Positions 7,016-13,670 of a DNA stretch of 14,067 nt are shown here, in pieces (positions within the stretch are counted from its first letter, which is position 1; every line of letters begins with the position of its first letter). Made by a program: the position numbers and the translations under genes. The notes below the pieces were generated by a model. That model saw nothing but the letters and a program-made list of their open reading frames with translations, was not told the DNA's origin and did not search any database. Origin of the DNA: Minisyncoccota bacterium (lineage in GTDB: Bacteria; Patescibacteriota; Microgenomatia; Levybacterales; UBA12049); contig JANWIQ010000060.1 of NCBI GenBank assembly GCA_025449795.1, positions 1 through 14,067 on the forward strand. The letters are read 5' to 3'.

Positions 7016-8164
7016 CTACCAATGGAGAAACCACTTGAGGATACTTTTTTCACCTTGCGAGACAAAAAAGGCAAGGTTCTCATGCGAATTTTTGGAGAAA
7101 TCTTTTGTGGGTAAATGGAGAAGCGTTGTTGCTGCAGCCAATACAGATGGTGGTGTCTCAGGCTGTCCTTTTGTCTTCGCAAGCGTGGAAAGGGAAGCAT
7201 ACATTCCATCTGGATTGCCATTTTGGTCTACAAAAGAGAATTGGCTAAATGGACCATTTCCCCCCGCCTTGAGTAAAAATGGGGTGATTGCCACAATCTG
7301 CGGATCTGTCCAGACAGAAGAGAACGCTTCTTGGTAGTACGATGCGATGGTGGCCGGATTTATCGCGTTTGATGACCAGCCTGTTTCGGTAATAAAAGTA
7401 GGTACGCTTTTGCTACTCATATTGGCGATAAAATTTCTTTCATAGAGAAAGCTGGAAATACTTTCTGCTGTCTGGACTGATGGTGGCTGAGAAAATCCAG
7501 GATTTGGGTAGGAATGACTTGCAATACCGTCTATTTGATTGAAAATACCAGGGACTGTTTGGTTCATGTCCTCTAAAAAGGTATATTCATTGTATGTAGT
7601 GCTGCTATTTATTGCCGCGTTGTCCAAACCCGCAGAAATAATAAAAAAATCAGGGGATTTACTTTTAAATACGGTGACTGCATAGGTTAAAAGATTTGCA
7701 TAGTCGCTCGGGTCTGCTTGCCCTCCCCATTCATCGCCACGATTCACTTCGTTATAGACGATAATATATCGGTTTTTGGTGGGCCAAGAAAGCGAATTGA
7801 GAAAATTCGCAAAATCCAATACATCAGTAAGGGTTGGTTTTCTCCAGACACTTGTATTAAAATAATCCCCTTCGGTAGCAAGACGGACAAGTGGAATGAC
7901 ATGCAGTTGTTTGCATGCGTCAAAAAAACTCTGCCATTTTTTAATATCTTTATCTCCTGCCTGGATAGGAATTGTGACATATCCCCAGTCCCCGCCTTGG
8001 CTATTAATAAGTTTGGCCGCATCCTGTAACTCAGAGGGAAATAAAATGTGAATGCCAACTTTATTATTAGGGACAGACAAAGGGTCATACACGGCAAATG
8101 CAGACGTTGAAAGCAAAAACAAGAGAATAATACTACAACACCACAAAAGAAAAAGTTTTTTCAT
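7016..8164 (-). CDS. Secreted glycoside hydrolase-like protein (clan GH-A fold)
   Basis: A 382-aa exported protein with a clear signal peptide (K2-K3, hydrophobic core 4-19, AFA cleavage after residue 24). The body reads as a (beta/alpha)8 clan-A hydrolase: HILFPSE and DWGYVTIPI early strands, VIPLVRL (89-94), IIVYNEVNRGDEW (134-146) with E139 as likely acid/base, IDGIASHSYPNPG (211-223), and VPTFITETGWSS (254-265) with E260 as likely nucleophile. Family-level assignment (GH5/GH39-like) and substrate are not resolved. The final ~50 residues have no anchor that I recognise. It is the first gene of the minus-strand train; the DUF458 ATG follows its stop by 21 bp. A role in external polysaccharide or host glycan cleavage is inference. 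Confidence 0.8.
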   Translation of the reverse strand: MKKLFLLWCCSIILLFLLSTSAFAVYDPLSVPNNKVGIHILFPSELQDAAKLINSQGGDWGYVTIPIQAGDKDIKKWQSFFDACKQLHVIPLVRLATEGDYFNTSVWRKPTLTDVLDFANFLNSLSWPTKNRYIIVYNEVNRGDEWGGQADPSDYANLLTYAVTVFKSKSPDFFIISAGLDNAAINSSTTYNEYTFLEDMNQTVPGIFNQIDGIASHSYPNPGFSQPPSVQTAESISSFLYERNFIANMSSKSVPTFITETGWSSNAINPATIASYYQEAFSSVWTDPQIVAITPFLLKAGGNGPFSQFSFVDQNGNPDGMYASLSTLAKTKGQPETPPSVLAAATTLLHLPTKDFSKNSHENLAFFVSQGEKSILKWFLHW

Positions 8165-8172
8165 GCTTTACC

Positions 8173-8178
8173 ATTATA
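8173..8178 (-). promoter_or_regulatory. -10 box TATAAT for the minus-strand gene train
   Basis: A consensus TATAAT on the minus strand lies 8 nt before the hydrolase ATG, leaving almost no 5' UTR, and no SD is present. No clear -35 is seen at 16-18 bp. Confidence 0.5.
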
Positions 8179-8215
8179 CTACGTGAGCCCAATACCTATA
8201 TGAGGTTGTTAGATA

Positions 8216-8224
8216 TGGTATTAT
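8216..8224 (+). promoter_or_regulatory. Extended -10 promoter for dipZ
   Basis: TGG-TATTAT on the plus strand is an extended -10 ending 6 nt before the dipZ ATG, so the transcript is probably leaderless. It is back to back with the TATAAT at 8173-8178, making a compact divergent promoter. Confidence 0.5.
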
Positions 8225-8230
8225 GCATAT

Positions 8231-9961
8231 ATGGTCCTTCTTCTTGTTTTTGCATTTTTGGCTGGTTTAGTAACTATTCTCACGCCTTGTATTTGGCCGT
8301 TGTTGCCAATTATTTTGTCGTCTACTTCTCTTTCTAAGGGTCACCAGAAGCCTTTGGGAATAACGTTCGGTATCATGGTAAGCTTCGCACTGTTTACGCT
8401 GGTAATCTCAAGTCTTGTACGAGCATTTCATTTTGATCCAAATACGCTTCGCATTGTTGCTGTTGTGGTAATTGGATTTCTGGGGCTATCAATGCTTATT
8501 TCACAACTCTCAAAAGTTATAGAGCTTCTCTTAAGTAGGATGAGCGGGCTATTTGGACAAAGAAAGCAGACAAATGGATTTGGTGGAGGATTTGTAACAG
8601 GATTTTCCTTAGGTATTGTATGGAGCCCTTGTGCAGGTCCTATACTTGCAGCTATAGCTGCACTTGCTGCAACAGGAAAAGTGAATATAGATGTTATCTT
8701 GGTAACAGCAGCATATGTACTAGGGGTAGGCGTGCCATTATTTCTTTTTGCCTATGGGGGACAGCAATTCGTTACAAAGACGAAACTTTTTTCTCAGTAC
8801 ACTGGAAGAATACAGCAGATATTTGGCGTAATCATGCTCCTCACCGCACTCGCTATTTATACGAATTATGATACCTATCTGCAAGCACAACTCTTGTCAG
8901 CATTTCCAGGGCTTAATGCAACAGTGAATAGTTTTGAAAGTAATAGCGCTATTACAAGTCAATTAAATGTTTTGAAAGGGTCCACGGGACAACTTGCACA
9001 AAATAGTGACTTACTGAATGTAAGTAACCCTACTCCAGCACCAGATTTTGTTGGGGTAACGAAGTGGCTTAATACCGACAAAGGAATTTCTATGCAAGAC
9101 TTGCGGGGGAAAGTTGTATTAGTAGATTTTTGGACATATACCTGTATTAATTGCATTCGGTCGCTTCCTTTTGTCACCAGTTGGTATGACAAATACCATA
9201 CAGATGGTTTTGTGGTGATAGGAGTGCACACGCCAGAATTTCAATTTGAACATGACAGTACAAATGTCGAAAATGCGATTAAAATGTACAACATCCACTA
9301 TCCGGTAGCACAGGATAATAAGTACGCGACGTGGAATGCCTATAACAACCAATATTGGCCTGCAGAGTATCTTATTGACACAGCAGGAAATATCCGGCGC
9401 GTAGAATTTGGTGAAGGCAATTACGATAAAATGGAAATGGCTATCCAACTTCTCTTAAAAGATGCAGGGAAAAAAGTTGGAAGTTCGCTTATCCCCATGA
9501 AAGACCAGACGCCAACAGCGCAAATTTCTCCAGAGACATACCTGGGATCTCTGCGCATGCAATATTATTATCCAACAGGCAGTTTGCCCAATGGTACACA
9601 AACATTTACTCTCTCTGATACAGTCCCTCAAAATTCATTTAGTTATGGAGGAGCATGGACAATTGCCGACGAATTTGCGACTGCAGGAAATATGGCAACC
9701 CTTACCTATAATTTTACCGCGAGCAACGTTTATATTATCGTGGATCCGCCGCAAGGAGAAAACGCAACAGTAAAGGTTTTTCTGGATGGAAAGCCAATAA
9801 GTACTGGCGTAGCTGGCAAAGACGTAAAAAATGGAATAGTCACCGTGGATACAGATAGGCTCTATAATATAGTTGATTTGCGCGGCAAAACAGGAAATCA
9901 TCTGTTGAAACTGGAATTTGACACTCCAGGAACCCAAGCATTTACTTTTACATTTGGGTAA
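8231..9961 (+). CDS. dipZ: DipZ-type thiol:disulfide interchange protein (CcdA-thioredoxin fusion)
   Basis: Moves reductant across the membrane to extracytoplasmic thiols. Residues 1-210 form a CcdA-like membrane domain of about six helices, with the paired redox cysteines in LTPCIWPLLP (C20) and WSPCAGPILA (C134). After an exported linker, 270-410 is a TlpA/thioredoxin-like domain with FWTYTCINCIRSLP (C305, C308) and the cis-Pro region YWPAEYLID (P377). Residues about 425-576 are a beta-rich C-terminal domain (GAWTIADEFATA, VYIIVDPPQG, VKVFLDGKPI, HLLKLEFDTPG) like the carbohydrate-binding-like end of mycobacterial DipZ. Length (576 aa) is close to that family. It stands alone, divergent from the hydrolase. 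Its client proteins are not in the window, although the Cys-containing exported proteins nearby would be plausible ones. Confidence 0.92.
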   Translation: MVLLLVFAFLAGLVTILTPCIWPLLPIILSSTSLSKGHQKPLGITFGIMVSFALFTLVISSLVRAFHFDPNTLRIVAVVVIGFLGLSMLISQLSKVIELLLSRMSGLFGQRKQTNGFGGGFVTGFSLGIVWSPCAGPILAAIAALAATGKVNIDVILVTAAYVLGVGVPLFLFAYGGQQFVTKTKLFSQYTGRIQQIFGVIMLLTALAIYTNYDTYLQAQLLSAFPGLNATVNSFESNSAITSQLNVLKGSTGQLAQNSDLLNVSNPTPAPDFVGVTKWLNTDKGISMQDLRGKVVLVDFWTYTCINCIRSLPFVTSWYDKYHTDGFVVIGVHTPEFQFEHDSTNVENAIKMYNIHYPVAQDNKYATWNAYNNQYWPAEYLIDTAGNIRRVEFGEGNYDKMEMAIQLLLKDAGKKVGSSLIPMKDQTPTAQISPETYLGSLRMQYYYPTGSLPNGTQTFTLSDTVPQNSFSYGGAWTIADEFATAGNMATLTYNFTASNVYIIVDPPQGENATVKVFLDGKPISTGVAGKDVKNGIVTVDTDRLYNIVDLRGKTGNHLLKLEFDTPGTQAFTFTFG

Positions 9962-10005
9962 ATAAAGAGCGTTAGGTAGTTGGTGGTAGACCCATTCTTA
10001 TTCGA

Positions 10006-10021
10006 AAAGCTGGTAGGCTTT
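10006..10021. terminator. Weak hairpin between dipZ and the small ORF
   Basis: AAAGC and GCTTT form a 5-bp stem around a 6-nt loop. On the minus strand the right arm runs into TTTTC. This is weak support for a terminator of the tRNA-Glu/small-ORF transcript, and none for a strong dipZ terminator. Confidence 0.25.
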
Positions 10022-10024
10022 GTC

Positions 10025-10198
10025 CTAGTCAAAAATACCTTTCAGAATACTTGCTCCCGTTGTGGTAAATCCTGCAACACTTTCCGCAAATTCCGGATCG
10101 TCAGTAATTCTATTGTCAAATTCTTCGGGAGATAACACGAGAGGGCTCGATAATCTTCTAGGTCTTTCTGTAGAAGCGCTATTATGTTCGGGTGGCAT
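10025..10198 (-). CDS. Small acidic hypothetical protein directly downstream of tRNA-Glu
   Basis: A 57-aa ORF whose ATG (10198) lies 8 nt beyond the 3' end of tRNA-Glu on the same strand. The N-terminal third is Ser/Pro/Arg-rich. The rest looks protein-like, with LSPEEFDNRITDDPEFAESV (21-40) followed by GFTTTGASILKGIFD. I recognise no family. The same frame runs on upstream through the tRNA, but that part is certainly not coding. There is no SD, because the leader would be the tRNA itself. The non-random acidic composition is the main argument for coding; a chance ORF remains quite possible. Confidence 0.35.
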   Translation of the reverse strand: MPPEHNSASTERPRRLSSPLVLSPEEFDNRITDDPEFAESVAGFTTTGASILKGIFD

Positions 10199-10206
10199 AG
10201 AATCAG

Positions 10207-10280
10207 TACCGCGAAGGGGAGTCGAACCCCTGATTCTCTGGCTGAAAACCAGATGTCCTAGGCCACTAGACGACCGCGGC
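10207..10280 (-). tRNA. tRNA-Glu (anticodon UUC)
   Basis: A complete cloverleaf can be drawn. The acceptor is GCCGCGG with TCGCGGT (G-U at both ends). The D-arm contains TCTAGTGGCCTAGGA, the anticodon stem is TCTGG/CCAGA around TTTTCAG (anticodon TTC), and the T-arm is AGGGG-TTCGACT-CCCCT. The discriminator is A and CCA is not encoded, so a CCA-adding enzyme is needed. The D-arm and T-arm closely resemble the E. coli tRNA-Glu pattern. Confidence 0.96.
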
Positions 10281-10309
10281 AAATCTAGTATATTTTACCA
10301 CACAAAAGT

Positions 10310-10380
10310 ATTCTGAAACAAGTTCAGCATATCCTTGGATCCCGAAACGAGTTCGGGATGATCCCGGTTTAATCGGGATC
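10310..10380. repeat. Triple-hairpin palindromic repeat, copy C
   Basis: Three hairpins in a row: ATTCTGAA-acaag-TTCAGCAT (10310-10330, one mismatch), ATCCCGAA-acgag-TTCGGGAT (10339-10359, perfect) and GATCCCG-gtttaat-CGGGATC (10360-10380). Stem length and the ACRAG loop match the family at 4236 and 5893. The last hairpin supplies the TGA stop of the MscS-like gene on the minus strand, and may act as its 3' end. Confidence 0.8.
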
Positions 10381-11059
10381 ATTTTAGCTTTTTCTTTAAG
10401 TCTTCCAGCATCCCACGCGCAACGCCTTGCCCACCAAGTCCAAATGCGATGCCTCCTGCTATGGCAACCATAGCAACAAATCCGGTAAAGAGAATTCTTA
10501 CCAGATCAACAGCAACGCCCAGTTGGGAAAGGACTGCCAAAAGGACAAAAACAATTATTGCCCAGCGCACAACAGACGCCATGGTACGAGTTGTCTCCCG
10601 TGTTACTCCTTTTAACGACGCCAGTACCACGTCATGTGCAAGTCGTCCCGCAACAATACCTACGAGTAAAATTATTGCCGCAACAAAAACATTGGGAAGA
10701 TAGAGTAAAAATGCATTGAGTACCGTTACTATCTGTGGCAATCCCCACACATCTGCTGTAGGAATAAGGAAAAGCACCACCACAAACCAGCGCACTATCT
10801 CCGCAAGAATATTTGTCCAAGAAAGTTCTTGTCGTGACTGTGGGACACCATACCGGCGAAGAAGATTTTCTAGCCGTAACACCCGAAAAACTTCTTCAAC
10901 GATTCTTTTTACAATTGCAGCAATAATAAGACCCATGAGAAAGATGATAAGCCCTGCAATAAACTTTGGTACGAAATTTACAATACCAACGAGCGCATTA
11001 TTCAAAGAGGCAACAACCGTAGCTCCGACATTTGTAATACTTACCCTTTGTGTATCCAT
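10379..11059 (-). CDS. MscS-like small channel protein, TM-helix family
   Basis: A 226-aa membrane protein with about five hydrophobic segments (around 26-50, 88-108, 112-140, 162-182, 186-206). The last one ends in GGIAFGLGGQGVARGMLEDL (202-221), the glycine-rich pore-helix pattern of MscS relatives. The cytoplasmic beta domain of true MscS is absent, which fits the 'conserved TM helix' family of mechanosensitive-channel-like proteins. Likely role: osmotic release at the cytoplasmic membrane, inferred from family. The start is well fixed by a strong SD. The stop codon lies inside palindromic repeat copy C, so its extreme C-terminus may have been set by that insertion. Confidence 0.85.
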   Translation of the reverse strand: MDTQRVSITNVGATVVASLNNALVGIVNFVPKFIAGLIIFLMGLIIAAIVKRIVEEVFRVLRLENLLRRYGVPQSRQELSWTNILAEIVRWFVVVLFLIPTADVWGLPQIVTVLNAFLLYLPNVFVAAIILLVGIVAGRLAHDVVLASLKGVTRETTRTMASVVRWAIIVFVLLAVLSQLGVAVDLVRILFTGFVAMVAIAGGIAFGLGGQGVARGMLEDLKKKLK

Positions 11060-11066
11060 CTTCTTT

Positions 11067-11078
11067 CACCTCCCTCCT
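11067..11078 (-). promoter_or_regulatory. Strong Shine-Dalgarno of the MscS-like gene
   Basis: AGGAGGGAGGTG ends 7 nt before the ATG on the minus strand. This contrasts with the SD-less genes to the left and fixes the start. Confidence 0.8.
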
Positions 11079-11165
11079 ACGTTGATTTTTCGTATCTTTA
11101 TTCTAATACCAATTCTGTAAATATAGTGTAAGATTATGAGATAAAAGTCAAGTGGATGCAAGATG

Positions 11166-11272
11166 TGAGTCCGCCGGGATTCGGTCACGCGTTCTACCTG
11201 CGGGCAGCCGCTCGACCCCGCCTCCTTCGCTCTGTTTTTCAAACTTCACTCAGTCCGGCATTCGAATCCCTC
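11166..11272. other. GC-rich patch with tRNA T-arm-like ends, no gene seen
   Basis: A GC-rich island in AT-rich surroundings. It begins with GTCCGCCGGGATTCGGTC and ends with GTCCGGCATTCGAATCCC, so the two ends are similar to each other and to a tRNA T-arm/acceptor half. A small GCGG-gcag-CCGC hairpin sits at 11200-11211. No complete tRNA can be folded on either strand. The plus-strand reading frame across it (11156-11386) is Arg/Ser/Leu-rich and looks like a chance ORF. A tRNA-derived remnant or integration scar is the best guess. Confidence 0.4.
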
Positions 11273-11284
11273 AGAAAGCAAATA

Positions 11285-11318
11285 AGAAATCTTCACACCA
11301 AAAGGCCTGAAGATTTCT
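11285..11318. repeat. Perfect 11-bp inverted repeat
   Basis: AGAAATCTTCA and TGAAGATTTCT pair perfectly around a 12-nt loop. It lies in the 409-bp gene-free stretch between the MscS-like gene and the exported protein. No T-run follows on either strand. It could be a terminator relic, a structured RNA element or a protein-binding site. Confidence 0.7.
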
Positions 11319-11427
11319 CAGTGAGCCTGATGATATCTTACACAGACTGGAGGAGTTTATCAAGTTATTCCTATCTGAAGGTCTAAACTCAGAATTTGCT
11401 TACCAGTTTGGTCTAAGAAATGTATAA
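11311..11427 (+). pseudogene. Orphan C-terminal coding tail (possible gene remnant)
   Basis: This frame is open for 38 codons after a TGA at 11308 and ends with TAA at 11425. It reads as a plausible amphipathic protein C-terminus, with LEEFIKLFLSEGLNSEFAYQ near the end, yet has no credible start or SD and begins inside the hairpin arm. I do not recognise the family. It may be the 3' relic of a gene removed by the rearrangement that left the GC-rich patch, or simply chance. Confidence 0.3.
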
Positions 11428-11449
11428 GTATGCATATCAGAAATTTAGA

Positions 11450-11464
11450 TCCTTGTTTCAAGGA
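11450..11464. terminator. Small hairpin after the exported-protein gene
   Basis: TCCTTG and CAAGGA form a 6-bp stem with a 3-nt loop, 4 bp beyond the stop of the minus-strand gene at 11469. No strong T-tract follows, so support is modest. Confidence 0.35.
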
Positions 11465-11468
11465 GTTA

Positions 11469-12572
11469 TTATTTAAATCTAATTGAGTCTATAAAAGCAT
11501 CTCGATCTTTAGCATAAACTGTATTATTCGCTCCAGCTTTTGTATTGCAATCTTTATTGCACATCATTGATACAGACCAAATATACCCGCTATTTTCTAT
11601 CGAATAACTATCATGACAGGAGCCGAATTCTCCTCCACAACTATAAACATTTGTCCATTGTATATTGCCAAAAGTAACATTTTTAGTTTCCACTTTGGTC
11701 ATTCCGTAAATATCGTTCGGTGTAATTTGTTGTATAAAGGTTTTTAATGGATCTCTTTTTACTCTACCTACAGCAATTCTTGCGCCACTAACAATTGTAG
11801 GTAATCCTTCTTCATGAAAGTCACTAGAAACAAAAGATAATGATAAAGAAGTATCCGTATTTTCCTTCGTCCAACCCTGCGGAATACCATACGAAATATA
11901 GTCATCTAAGCTTGGTTCTTGTTTTGTGTAAGCGAAGGTTTTTAGTATTTTAAGCAACAGCTCGTTATTTTTTTCTATATCCCCATTAAAATTAAAAGCA
12001 AAGGTTACACTTTGTTGCCTCTTTATATTCAGTAATTGAACACAATCTATTCTTTGGTTATCGTCGTTGATATAGGGATATCTGTCCACTGTATATTCTC
12101 CTAATTGGACTTTTGTATTAGGTAGTTGCTGTTTAATGTGATTGTTTTTATTAAATATGCTTGTATTGTCAATTATTAAATCCCCATTTGGAGAAGATAA
12201 CTTATATGTATGATTCTCTCCGTTAACATAACTTTTATCTTGTATTATCTGTTCTTCAACTTTCCAATTATTTGGGATATCTAGTTTAAAGTTGTAGTAA
12301 TTATTGGTATAAGTCTTCCAATTAGCATTTTGTAATTGCGGTTGTGTAGGAGTATTGGTTATTTGAGAAGGCACTGTTTTAGCAGTATTTTGTTGATTTA
12401 AATATTTATAACCTCCAAGAGATCCAATAATAAGGACTATGATTATTACAATAATAATAGCAAGTCGTTTCCATTTTGGCTTTGGCATTTCTGCCGAAGG
12501 CATATCAACATTCTGTGATGTTTGATTTGCGGAACTTACTTGCTGTGATAATTGCTCTTGATTATTTTCCAC
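11469..12572 (-). CDS. Membrane-anchored exported protein with two similar 'IPxxW' domains
   Basis: A 367-aa protein with a Gln/Ser/Asn-rich cytoplasmic tail (1-34), basic KPKWKR, one TM helix (37-53), a TPTQPQ-rich linker and a large external part. The external part shows two comparable units: YYNFKLDIPNNWKVEE (92-107) opens the first, and DDYISYGIPQGWTKEN (about 224-239) the second. This resembles the PsbP/DUF1795-like pattern common in CPR surface proteins. Cysteines in CGGEFGSC and MCNKDC could form external disulfides, a possible DipZ substrate (inference). The start is GTG, with a TAA four codons upstream, no SD, and a -10-like box just in front. No enzymatic motif is visible, and its function is unknown. 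Confidence 0.75.
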   Translation of the reverse strand: MENNQEQLSQQVSSANQTSQNVDMPSAEMPKPKWKRLAIIIVIIIVLIIGSLGGYKYLNQQNTAKTVPSQITNTPTQPQLQNANWKTYTNNYYNFKLDIPNNWKVEEQIIQDKSYVNGENHTYKLSSPNGDLIIDNTSIFNKNNHIKQQLPNTKVQLGEYTVDRYPYINDDNQRIDCVQLLNIKRQQSVTFAFNFNGDIEKNNELLLKILKTFAYTKQEPSLDDYISYGIPQGWTKENTDTSLSLSFVSSDFHEEGLPTIVSGARIAVGRVKRDPLKTFIQQITPNDIYGMTKVETKNVTFGNIQWTNVYSCGGEFGSCHDSYSIENSGYIWSVSMMCNKDCNTKAGANNTVYAKDRDAFIDSIRFK

Positions 12573-12581
12573 ACTTGATTC

Positions 12582-12590
12582 AGTTTAGCA
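12582..12590 (-). promoter_or_regulatory. Possible extended -10 for the exported-protein gene
   Basis: TGC-TAAACT on the minus strand ends 9 nt before the GTG start. The hexamer has two mismatches to TATAAT, but the position again fits a near-leaderless transcript. Confidence 0.3.
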
Positions 12591-12650
12591 TATTTCAGGA
12601 GATTTCAATAACTGATTTAAATATTTTAAAGATATTGGCTAGAAAAGAAT

Positions 12651-12659
12651 AGGAGGTGA
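12651..12659 (+). promoter_or_regulatory. Strong Shine-Dalgarno of the 56-aa gene
   Basis: AGGAGGTGA with 10 nt to the ATG at 12670. It is near-perfect anti-SD complementarity and the main evidence that the short ORF behind it is a real gene. Confidence 0.8.
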
Positions 12660-12669
12660 GAACTTTGAA

Positions 12670-12840
12670 ATGCTTCCATTAGAAATAATAAAGAAATATT
12701 ATCCTGAATTATCGGAAGAAGATTTGAGAAAAATACAAGTGTTTATATATGCGTTATGTTGTGGGTTGATGCAGCACTTTTATGGAAAAGATTGGGAGAA
12801 GGATATTGAAGAATTGGATTTCAAAAACGAAGAAGATTGA
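12670..12840 (+). CDS. Small helical hypothetical protein (56 aa)
   Basis: A short gene with a strong SD. It starts MLPLEIIKKYYPELSEEDLR, a helix-turn-helix-like rhythm in which 'PELSEEDL' looks like a helix N-cap. A hydrophobic stretch FIYALCCGLMQHFYG follows, and the acidic tail ends FKNEED. No family is recognised. Small charged proteins of this type often precede recombinase or regulator genes in mobile segments, but no such gene follows here; the next 249 bp are non-coding. It is divergent from the exported-protein gene. Confidence 0.65.
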   Translation: MLPLEIIKKYYPELSEEDLRKIQVFIYALCCGLMQHFYGKDWEKDIEELDFKNEED

Positions 12841-13077
12841 TATAACTATCCAATCATTGGTTCGAATCCTAATCGGTCTATTGTCCATAGGCATAAAACT
12901 AGGAAATTTCCCAAAACCTTGAGGCTAAAAATTGCAGTTCGATTAAAAATAATCTGGTGAGCCATAGCGGGGACAGGTGGAACCAAATCTTTGCCTCCTT
13001 GACCCAATCCTACCTAAAACTCACTAAATTAGGTTTCACCTATTATAACGGAAAAGTGGCAATAATTCAAAGCAGTG
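12841..13077. other. Intergenic stretch with a T-arm-like GGTTCGAATCC, no gene seen
   Basis: GGTTCGAATCC at 12859-12869 is a perfect tRNA T-arm consensus half, but no cloverleaf surrounds it. A short inverted repeat (ACCTA...TAGGT) lies near 13012-13034, and TATTAT at 13041-13046 is a candidate -10 for the PLD-like gene. On the minus strand a frame is open across much of the stretch, but it has no start signal and reads GFEP over the T-arm motif, which is typical of a spurious antisense ORF. Confidence 0.4.
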
Positions 13078-13089
13078 AGGAGGACGAGA

Positions 13090-13530
13090 ATGTTTAATTC
13101 TTCCCTTTTTGATGAAAAGACCTTTTATCAAACGTTTCTGCGCGACCTCAATCGTTGTGAACGTGAAGTAATCATAGAAAGTCCATTTATTACTACTGCA
13201 CGAATGAAAACGTTTGATCGAGTATTTAAAAAGCTTCTGAAAAAACGAGTCAAAATCTATATTATTACCCGTGATCCAATTGAGCACGATAATAGGTATG
13301 AAATACAATCGGAAGAAGCGATTCAATGGTGTGAGGAGGTAGGAATGCAAGTGCTGCTGTGCCAAGGAAATCATCACAGAAAATTAGCTATCTTGGATAG
13401 AAATGTACTTTGGGAAGGAAGTCTTAATATTTTATCTCAATGTAACAGTCGTGAAATAATGAGAAGAATTGATAATGAGAAGTTAACGATGGAAATGATT
13501 AAGTTTTTAAAATTAAATATGGTAATTTAA
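13090..13530 (+). CDS. Single-HKD phospholipase D-family protein
   Basis: A 146-aa PLD-superfamily protein with one HKD motif: H96-x-K98-x4-D103 in HHRKLAILD, followed by the typical VLWEGSLN (S111, N113). Earlier, EVIIESPFITTARMKTF (26-42) and VKIYIITRDP (54-63) match the strand/loop pattern of PLDc_2 domains. One HKD implies a homodimer, as in Nuc-type endonucleases. DNA cleavage is therefore more likely than lipid cleavage, but this is inference. The GTG at 13075 is in frame but lies in the SD (AGGAGG, 13078-13083), so the ATG at 13090 is the true start. No partner gene is visible. The C-terminal ~25 residues are Met/Lys-rich. Confidence 0.82.
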   Translation: MFNSSLFDEKTFYQTFLRDLNRCEREVIIESPFITTARMKTFDRVFKKLLKKRVKIYIITRDPIEHDNRYEIQSEEAIQWCEEVGMQVLLCQGNHHRKLAILDRNVLWEGSLNILSQCNSREIMRRIDNEKLTMEMIKFLKLNMVI

Positions 13531-13620
13531 GATAAAATTATTAAATCAGATACACTTTATTTGCTATAGATGCTTATTTTAGCTAATACCCCTAAAGAAG
13601 AATCAAATTAAACATACGGC

Positions 13621-13661
13621 GTCAATTTCGTATTGACAAATTATTTTGGAAAGAGTATTTT
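13621..13661 (+). promoter_or_regulatory. Promoter with operator-like palindrome
   Basis: A consensus -35 TTGACA (13633-13638), exactly 17 bp, then -10 TATTTT (13656-13661). A 6-bp perfect inverted repeat, GTCAAT-ttcgt-ATTGAC (13621-13637), overlaps the -35 and could be a repressor site. This is the best sigma70-type promoter in the window. It faces the small peptide and the Cys-rich ORF. Confidence 0.6.
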
Positions 13662-13670
13662 TTACTTAGC

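Noticed and set aside
10062..10316. 84-codon plus-strand ORF across the tRNA-Glu region
   Set aside because: It runs antisense through the tRNA and contains the GVEPL-type peptide typical of reading a T-arm backwards, so it is a chance frame.
11156..11386. 76-codon plus-strand ORF over the GC-rich patch
   Set aside because: Arg/Leu/Ser-rich composition, no SD, and it crosses the T-arm-like motif and the hairpin; a better protein-like tail lies in another frame.
12841..13074. Minus-strand open frame through the intergenic stretch
   Set aside because: No start codon with an SD or promoter, and it reads GFEP across the GGTTCGAATCC motif, which marks spurious antisense frames.
13075..13089. Upstream GTG start for the PLD-like gene
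   Set aside because: These bases hold the AGGAGG ribosome-binding site for the ATG at 13090, so they cannot sensibly be coding as well.
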